A stretch of 11,637 nucleotides of DNA, from NCBI GenBank assembly GCA_946482545.1, contig CAMLRX010000151.1, forward strand, positions 1-11,637, written 5' to 3'. The notes beneath the pieces were generated by a model. It worked only from the letters and a program-made list of their open reading frames with translations, was not told where the DNA came from and ran no database searches. The DNA is from an uncultured Flavihumibacter sp. Its GTDB lineage: Bacteria; Bacteroidota; Bacteroidia; Chitinophagales; Chitinophagaceae. This document shows, piece by piece, positions 7,954 to 11,637 of this stretch. The translations under genes and the position numbers were made by a program. How positions within the stretch are numbered: the first letter of the stretch is position 1; every line of letters starts with the position of its first letter.

Positions 7954-8517
7954 GTAGTACCCGTTCTCCGTTATTTCCAGTTTTACCTGCTCCGGAACAA
8001 GGTAGCTGATATCCTTTTTCCCTTTGATCCATTGTCGGATCATTGTAGAAGAGATGTCGAGCAGAGGTGCGGCTATTACGGAACAGGGGAAACCTTCCTG
8101 TTGGGCCACTTCAAACCCAGGCCTTGGATACACATACAGCGGATAACGTTGGCCGATGACCGGAGCATTTTTCCATTTAGGGAGATTAAGGTAACTGTCT
8201 GCACCGAGCACAATCGAGAAATTATGTTGCGGATACTTCTCTTCCAGGTAGGCGAGGGTGTCCACCGTATAAGAAGGCTTAGGCAAACTGAATTCAATAT
8301 CGCTTGCCCGGAGTTTATCGTTTCCTTCCACTGCGGAGCGAACCAGGTGCAGCCTGTTGTATTCGTTGAGCAGGGAAGAGGAAGGTTTAAACGGATTTTG
8401 AGGGGATACCACCAGCCAGAGTTGCTCAAGCGGCGTATGTTGTACCGTATAGTTCGCGATAATTAGGTGCCCGGTATGAATTGGATTGAAGGAACCGAAG
8501 TATAAACCGATGTTCAT
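7948..8517 (-). CDS. nadD: Nicotinate-nucleotide adenylyltransferase
   Basis: NadD joins nicotinate mononucleotide to the AMP moiety of ATP to make deamido-NAD in NAD synthesis. The 189-residue protein begins [17 protein letters not shown], containing the nucleotidyltransferase HxGH signature as HTGH (residues 14-17). PSYTVDTL (81-88), [14 protein letters not shown] (104-117) and [10 protein letters not shown] (155-164) are the other NadD landmarks. The ATG at 8517 places the first strand at the usual position; the longer frame would need a TTG at 8535 inside the feoA stop region. It lies 10 bp downstream of feoA and is probably translated from the same mRNA. The stop TAA (7950-7948) abuts the chrA stop head-on, so transcription of the two genes converges. 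Confidence 0.96.
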   Translation of the reverse strand: MNIGLYFGSFNPIHTGHLIIANYTVQHTPLEQLWLVVSPQNPFKPSSSLLNEYNRLHLVRSAVEGNDKLRASDIEFSLPKPSYTVDTLAYLEEKYPQHNFSIVLGADSYLNLPKWKNAPVIGQRYPLYVYPRPGFEVAQQEGFPCSVIAAPLLDISSTMIRQWIKGKKDISYLVPEQVKLEITENGYYL

Positions 8518-8527
8518 GAGCGGAAAA

Positions 8528-8755
8528 TTAGGCAACTACTTCTACCAGGATGTTCTCTGCTTCATTTAAACGTAGGCTCAGGGTGTATCCTGCCACGGAA
8601 ACAGAGATCGGATCTCCCATGAAGGCCACTTGTTCCACCCTTATCTCTTCGCCCGGGATACAACCCATCTCCATAAGTTTAATGAAAATATCGTCCTTCT
8701 CAAAAGACCTGATGATCGCCTTAGTGCCTGCCGTAAGTTGTGATAGCTTTTTCAT
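8528..8755 (-). CDS. feoA: FeoA family protein (ferrous iron transport accessory)
   Basis: This 75-residue protein has the FeoA SH3-like fold pattern: KKLSQLTAGTKAIIRSF, then LMEMGCIPGEEIRVEQVAFMGDPISVSVAGYTLSLRLNEAENILV. FeoA is a small cytosolic partner of the FeoB ferrous iron permease. The ATG at 8755 gives a normal-length FeoA; the longer reading to 8857 adds 34 residues unlike the family and would overlap ybeY. No feoB lies in the window, so either feoB is elsewhere or this protein works apart from it. It is followed after 10 bp by nadD. A TAnnTTTG promoter element at 8866-8873 probably drives the pair, with a leader of about 100 nt. Confidence 0.92.
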   Translation of the reverse strand: MKKLSQLTAGTKAIIRSFEKDDIFIKLMEMGCIPGEEIRVEQVAFMGDPISVSVAGYTLSLRLNEAENILVEVVA

Positions 8756-8849
8756 CTGTTTGCTTTTACATTTAATGAGGCATCCTGTATGCCCGCCTTT
8801 GTTAAAGGATTCCTGAGCGAATGTACCGGGTATTTCCGAATTTTGAAGC

Positions 8850-9290
8850 ATGAACAATTCCTCTGCAAAAGTAACCTTTCATTTCCTCGACGTAAAATTT
8901 CCGTTTCGGAACAGGACCCGGTTGAAGAATTTCCTTGTGAAGATGTTTGAATTAGAAGGGAAGGAGGTGGACAGCCTTCAGTATATATTCTGTAGTGACG
9001 AGCACTTGTTGCAGATGAACCGGGATTTCCTTCAGCACGACTATTATACCGACATCATTACATTCGACTTGTCCACTGCTAAGAACGACCCAACTGCGGG
9101 AGAGCTATACATCAGCGTTGACCGGGTGAAGGACAATGCGATAAACTTCGACTCCTCCTTTGAAAGAGAACTTCACCGGGTTGTGTTTCACGGTGTTTTG
9201 CACCTTATTGGCTATAAAGATAAGTCTGAAAAGGACCAGAAGTTGATGAGAAAGAAGGAAGATCAATACCTGAACATCTATTTTAGTTAA
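8850..9290 (+). CDS. ybeY: Endoribonuclease YbeY (rRNA maturation factor)
   Basis: YbeY is a single-domain metal-dependent endoribonuclease involved in 16S rRNA 3'-end maturation and late 70S ribosome quality control. The 146-residue product has the family core: CSDEHLLQMNRDFLQHDYYTDIITFD (48-73), GELYISVDRV (84-93), and the metal site HGVLHLIGYKDK at 114-125. His114 and His118 occupy the two classical ligand positions, while the third, His124 in E. coli YbeY (GYDH), is Asp124 here. The GYKDK wording is familiar from other Bacteroidota, so it is probably a lineage variant and not a defect. The ATG at 8850 gives the expected N-terminus. Its stop codon is followed at once by the first parS site. 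Confidence 0.95.
   Translation: MNNSSAKVTFHFLDVKFPFRNRTRLKNFLVKMFELEGKEVDSLQYIFCSDEHLLQMNRDFLQHDYYTDIITFDLSTAKNDPTAGELYISVDRVKDNAINFDSSFERELHRVVFHGVLHLIGYKDKSEKDQKLMRKKEDQYLNIYFS
8866..8893 (-). promoter_or_regulatory. Candidate feoA-nadD promoter
   Basis: On the minus strand TACTTTTG (8873-8866) is an exact match to the Bacteroidota -7 element TAnnTTTG. A TTTA sits about 19 bases upstream (8896-8893), in place of the ideal TTTG. Transcription would start near 8858 and run into feoA at 8755. The element lies inside the first codons of the divergent ybeY, so the two transcripts would overlap at their 5' ends. Confidence 0.45.
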
Positions 9291-9306
9291 TGTTCCACGT
9301 GGAACA
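9291..9306. promoter_or_regulatory. parS: parS site 1 (ParB binding)
   Basis: TGTTCCACGTGGAACA is a perfect 16-bp palindrome and is identical to the parS sequence known from Pseudomonas; it differs from the B. subtilis type TGTTTCACGTGAAACA at one base in each half. ParB (Spo0J) loads here to build the partition complex. It begins directly after the ybeY stop codon. Confidence 0.9.
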
Positions 9307-9307
9307 G

Positions 9308-9316
9308 TTGTTCACA
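9308..9316 (+). promoter_or_regulatory. DnaA box-like site (8/9)
   Basis: TTGTTCACA differs from the DnaA consensus TTATNCACA only at the third base. It lies one base beyond parS site 1. A single 8/9 match is weak alone and gains weight only from its neighbours. Confidence 0.4.
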
Positions 9317-9399
9317 AGGTATATTTCGTTTGATTTCTATTGATAATCAGTGTTTAAGTTGAAATTGGCCGTAGTTTATAAGCCTTAAATTGATCTGGA

Positions 9400-9408
9400 T
9401 GTGAATAA
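9400..9408 (-). promoter_or_regulatory. DnaA box (perfect consensus)
   Basis: The minus strand reads TTATTCACA, an exact match to TTATNCACA. A weaker plus-strand copy, AGATTCACA (9423-9431, 7/9), faces it, so TGTGAAT and ATTCACA form a 7-bp inverted repeat separated by 18 bp. The pair lies between parS sites 1 and 2. Confidence 0.5.
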
Positions 9409-9474
9409 AGTCGCGCTTGAATAGATTCACACTTCTCTATTAAACAGCATTTAATTAGGCAATTGAGAGAGGAA

Positions 9475-9490
9475 TGTTCCACGTGGAACA
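9475..9490. promoter_or_regulatory. parS: parS site 2 (ParB binding)
   Basis: A second perfect TGTTCCACGTGGAACA, 184 bp start-to-start from site 1. Flanking bases differ from those of site 1, so only the 16-bp core is conserved, as expected for a protein-binding site and not for a duplicated segment. Confidence 0.9.
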
Positions 9491-9531
9491 CGTTTTAATT
9501 TTCTTGTCGTTACCATTTCCAAAAAAACAAA

Positions 9532-9547
9532 TGTTCCACGTGGAACG
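9532..9547. promoter_or_regulatory. parS: parS site 3 (ParB binding)
   Basis: TGTTCCACGTGGAACG matches the parS palindrome at 15 of 16 bases; only the last, least critical base differs. It lies 57 bp start-to-start from site 2, after an A-rich stretch. Confidence 0.87.
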
Positions 9548-9697
9548 TTGAGATAAGCTGGGAGTATAACCCATTTTAAGCACCATAAAGTTGGCAAAGA
9601 ATACGGTTTAAATAGGAGTGCCAATTCGCATTATTAACAGTAAAGTCTCTTTAGTAAGATCGTGTTTTCTCAATCTTCTTTTAAGGTTTCAACCTAA

Positions 9698-9706
9698 TTA
9701 TGCACT
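9698..9706 (+). promoter_or_regulatory. DnaA box-like site (8/9)
   Basis: TTATGCACT matches TTATNCACA except at the last base. It lies 150 bp to the right of the parS cluster in the most AT-rich part of the spacer. Confidence 0.35.
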
Positions 9707-9856
9707 TTAATTCAAGGGAGAAGCGTATCAATATTTACTACTCATGAATAAAAAACCTTAGGCCAACCTGTATAGTTTTAGTCGATTTAAGTTATAAAGT
9801 AAGCGGTAAAAGCAACGATAGCAGGTTTAGTAATGAAAGTATTTTAAGTTTTTAAA

Positions 9857-9914
9857 GCGCTGATGGATAGCGTTTCCCCATTTCTTCTACCGAACGCAGA
9901 AGCTATTGCAGCGC
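9857..9914. repeat. Nested imperfect inverted repeat upstream of the mnmG promoter
   Basis: The outer arms GCGCTG (9857-9862) and CAGCGC (9909-9914) enclose inner arms GCGTT (9870-9874) and AACGC (9893-9897). A competing TAGC (9868-9871) / GCTA (9902-9905) pairing is possible. The structure ends just before the promoter elements of mnmG. There is no T-run, so it is not a typical terminator. Its role is unknown. Confidence 0.3.
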
Positions 9915-9915
9915 C

Positions 9916-9944
9916 TTAACTTATCTTCTAATCGTGTACCTTTG
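9916..9944 (+). promoter_or_regulatory. Candidate mnmG promoter
   Basis: TACCTTTG (9937-9944) is an exact match to the Bacteroidota -7 element TAnnTTTG. The sequence TTAAC (9916-9920) sits about where the -33 TTG would be, but fits only loosely. Transcription would start near 9950, leaving a leader of about a dozen bases before the ATG at 9962 and no Shine-Dalgarno sequence. Confidence 0.5.
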
Positions 9945-9961
9945 CATCCTAAATTATTCCG

Positions 9962-11637
9962 ATGTTTCCTAAGTATGATGTGATAGTGGCAGGTGCTGGT
10001 CACGCAGGTTGCGAAGCGGCAGCCGCTGCGGCAAATCTTGGTTCCAAAGTTTTACTGGTAACCATGAATATGCAGACCATTGCACAGATGAGTTGTAACC
10101 CTGCTATGGGCGGAATTGCTAAAGGACAAATTGTTCGGGAAATAGATGCGTTAGGAGGATACTCCGGTATTGTGACGGATAAGAGTATGATCCAATTCAG
10201 GATGTTGAACCGTTCCAAAGGTCCTGCCATGTGGAGCCCACGTGCACAAAGCGACCGGATGGTATTTGCTGCCACCTGGAGAGAAATGTTAGAGCAGACA
10301 CCTAATGTAGACTTCTACCAAGATATGGTAAAGGAGATTATCGTGAAGGATGGAAAAGCATGTGGTGTGGTTACCGGACTTGGGCACGAAATATTCAGTT
10401 CCAGCGTAGTGATTACAAGCGGTACTTTTTTAAATGGTATCATTCATATTGGAGAAAAGCAATTCGGCGGGGGAAGGGTAGCTGAGAAAGCCGCAACGGG
10501 AATTACTGAGCAACTGGTTGGATTGGGTTTTGAAAGTGATCGTTTGAAAACAGGGACACCACCACGTATAGATGGAAGAAGCCTGGATTATTCCAAAATG
10601 GAAGAACAGAAAGGAGATGAAGAGATTGTTGGATTCTCCTATATGGATGTTCCAAAAATTAAAGCAGCACAACAAAGAAGTTGCTGGATCAGCTATACCA
10701 ACCAGACAGTACATGATATTTTAAAAACCGGATTTGACAGAAGTCCAATGTACGCCGGTAGAATAGAAGGCGTTGGCCCCAGGTATTGTCCCAGCATCGA
10801 AGACAAGATCAATCGTTTTGCCGACCGGGAAAGGCATCAGCTTTTTGTTGAGCCCGAAGGATTCAATACGGTAGAAATCTATGTAAATGGTTTTTCCACT
10901 TCACTCCCGGAAGAAGTTCAGATCGCAGCTTTAAGGCAGGTGCCTGGTTTTGAAAATGTACGCATCTTCCGACCAGGATATGCGATTGAATACGATTATT
11001 TTCCGCCAACACAATTGACTTATTCGCTGGAGACAAAACTGGTTCCGAATCTTTTCTTCGCCGGACAAATCAATGGAACTACAGGTTATGAAGAAGCCGC
11101 CTGCCAGGGATTGATGGCTGGTATCAATGCACACCTCAAAGCCAGGAATGAAGCGCCGTTCATCCTGCAAAGAAGTGAGGCCTATATTGGTGTGTTGATT
11201 GATGACCTTATTTCGAAAGGAACGGACGAGCCGTACCGCATGTTTACTTCCCGTGCTGAATTCAGGACACTGCTTCGACAAGATAATGCGGACCTCCGTT
11301 TGACTGAAAAAAGCTTCCGTTTGGGATTGGCAACAAAAGAAAGGATGGAGCGCATGGAAGAAAAAAGAGACGGTGTTGAAAAAGTAAAAACAACTTTAAA
11401 AGAACTCTCTCTCGATCCATTAACGTTCAACCCTTACCTCGAAAGTATCAATTCTGCACCATTGACGCAAAAGCAAAAGGCCATGCAGGTTTTACTCCGC
11501 CCAAATGTTGACCTTAAAAAAATGGTGAATGCATCCCCTCAACTGGCTGAGACACTTTCTTATGCGGATGATGAAATACTGGAGCAGGCGGAGATTCAGG
11601 TGAAGTATGATGTTTACATCGAAAAGGAAAAAGAATT
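9962..11637 (+). CDS. mnmG: tRNA uridine-5-carboxymethylaminomethyl modification enzyme MnmG (3' end missing)
   Basis: MnmG (GidA) is the FAD-dependent partner of MnmE and adds the carboxymethylaminomethyl group to wobble uridine 34 of certain tRNAs. The frame is open from the ATG at 9962 to the window edge, 558 codons of an expected ~620, so only the C-terminal tail is missing. Landmarks: the FAD-binding GAGHAGCEAA (11-20); MSCNPAMGGIAKG with Cys45; PRYCPSIEDK with Cys276; GTTGYEEAA (372-380); and DEPYRMFTSRAEFR (~422-435). Cys45 and Cys276 correspond to the two conserved cysteines of the family. No frameshift was found at the positions checked. Its location beside parS sites agrees with the frequent origin-proximal position of gidA. 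Confidence 0.97.
   Translation, partial: MFPKYDVIVAGAGHAGCEAAAAAANLGSKVLLVTMNMQTIAQMSCNPAMGGIAKGQIVREIDALGGYSGIVTDKSMIQFRMLNRSKGPAMWSPRAQSDRMVFAATWREMLEQTPNVDFYQDMVKEIIVKDGKACGVVTGLGHEIFSSSVVITSGTFLNGIIHIGEKQFGGGRVAEKAATGITEQLVGLGFESDRLKTGTPPRIDGRSLDYSKMEEQKGDEEIVGFSYMDVPKIKAAQQRSCWISYTNQTVHDILKTGFDRSPMYAGRIEGVGPRYCPSIEDKINRFADRERHQLFVEPEGFNTVEIYVNGFSTSLPEEVQIAALRQVPGFENVRIFRPGYAIEYDYFPPTQLTYSLETKLVPNLFFAGQINGTTGYEEAACQGLMAGINAHLKARNEAPFILQRSEAYIGVLIDDLISKGTDEPYRMFTSRAEFRTLLRQDNADLRLTEKSFRLGLATKERMERMEEKRDGVEKVKTTLKELSLDPLTFNPYLESINSAPLTQKQKAMQVLLRPNVDLKKMVNASPQLAETLSYADDEILEQAEIQVKYDVYIEKEKE

Larger units (their letters stand above)
9291..9961. other. Gene-free AT-rich spacer, candidate partition/origin region
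   Basis: No credible ORF lies in these 671 bp. G+C is about 35% by hand count (230 of 660 bases, 9301-9960). It holds three parS-type palindromes in its first 257 bp, one perfect DnaA box and three weaker ones, a nested inverted repeat (9857-9914) and the mnmG promoter. Combined parS plus DnaA boxes next to mnmG (gidA), a gene adjoining oriC in several bacteria, suggest an origin-proximal centromere and possibly oriC itself. The parS part is direct; the oriC part is inference. Confidence 0.6.

Noticed and set aside
8756..8857. N-terminal extension of FeoA up to 8857
   Set aside because: FeoA proteins are about 75 residues and start at MKKLSQL; the extension would overlap ybeY and has no family similarity.
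9291..9547. Three near-identical repeats as a CRISPR array or insertion-sequence ends
   Set aside because: The repeats are 16-bp palindromes with unequal spacing (184 and 57 bp) and no cas genes or transposase; identity to parS explains them.
1..11637. A new defence or mobile multi-gene system
   Set aside because: No nuclease, methylase, toxin-antitoxin pair, integrase, transposase or reverse transcriptase signature was seen; the genes are mostly core functions.

Overview
The window looks like a chromosomal segment from a Bacteroidota bacterium, most likely Chitinophagaceae or a close relative. The evidence is a Rho factor starting MYDILQLND with a long charged insert, an IPExxxVDY-family protein, YbeY with the GYKDK variant of its metal motif, TAnnTTTG-type promoter elements and an absence of clear Shine-Dalgarno sequences. 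No phage, plasmid, transposon or CRISPR signature was found, and most genes are core housekeeping genes.

Layout. Positions 1-1891 (+) hold a tightly packed run: the 3' end of an M28 peptidase with a C-terminal PDZ domain, an IPExxxVDY-family protein, a pterin-4a-carbinolamine dehydratase and a lipoprotein. A small two-helix membrane protein (1878-2081, -) meets this run tail to tail. The rho gene follows (2185-3903, -), with an intrinsic terminator at 2139-2167. A 354-bp divergent spacer (3904-4257) separates rho from asnS (4258-5694, +). After asnS come an isopenicillin-N-synthase-like 2-oxoglutarate/Fe(II) oxygenase (5716-6660, +) closed by a terminator, and a chromate-transporter-family (ChrA) protein (6724-7953, +). 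Convergent to that is a feoA-nadD pair (8755-7948, -). Then come ybeY (8850-9290, +), a 671-bp gene-free AT-rich spacer, and mnmG/gidA, which is cut off by the window end.

The most notable part is the spacer at 9291-9961. It carries three copies of the 16-bp palindrome TGTTCCACGTGGAAC(A/G), the known parS centromere sequence bound by ParB, within 257 bp. One perfect DnaA box (TTATTCACA) and a few near-matches lie among or close to them, at about 35% G+C by hand count, next to mnmG. I read this as a chromosome partition centromere and a candidate origin-proximal or oriC locus. The parS call rests directly on sequence identity. The oriC call is an inference.

Functionally the rest is information processing (Rho termination, AsnRS charging of tRNA-Asn, YbeY rRNA maturation, MnmG tRNA wobble modification), NAD synthesis (NadD) and iron uptake (FeoA), plus a few accessory functions. 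I found no convincing new multi-gene system. The centromere/origin spacer and the repeated CAATATATT element in the rho-asnS spacer are the best non-coding leads.
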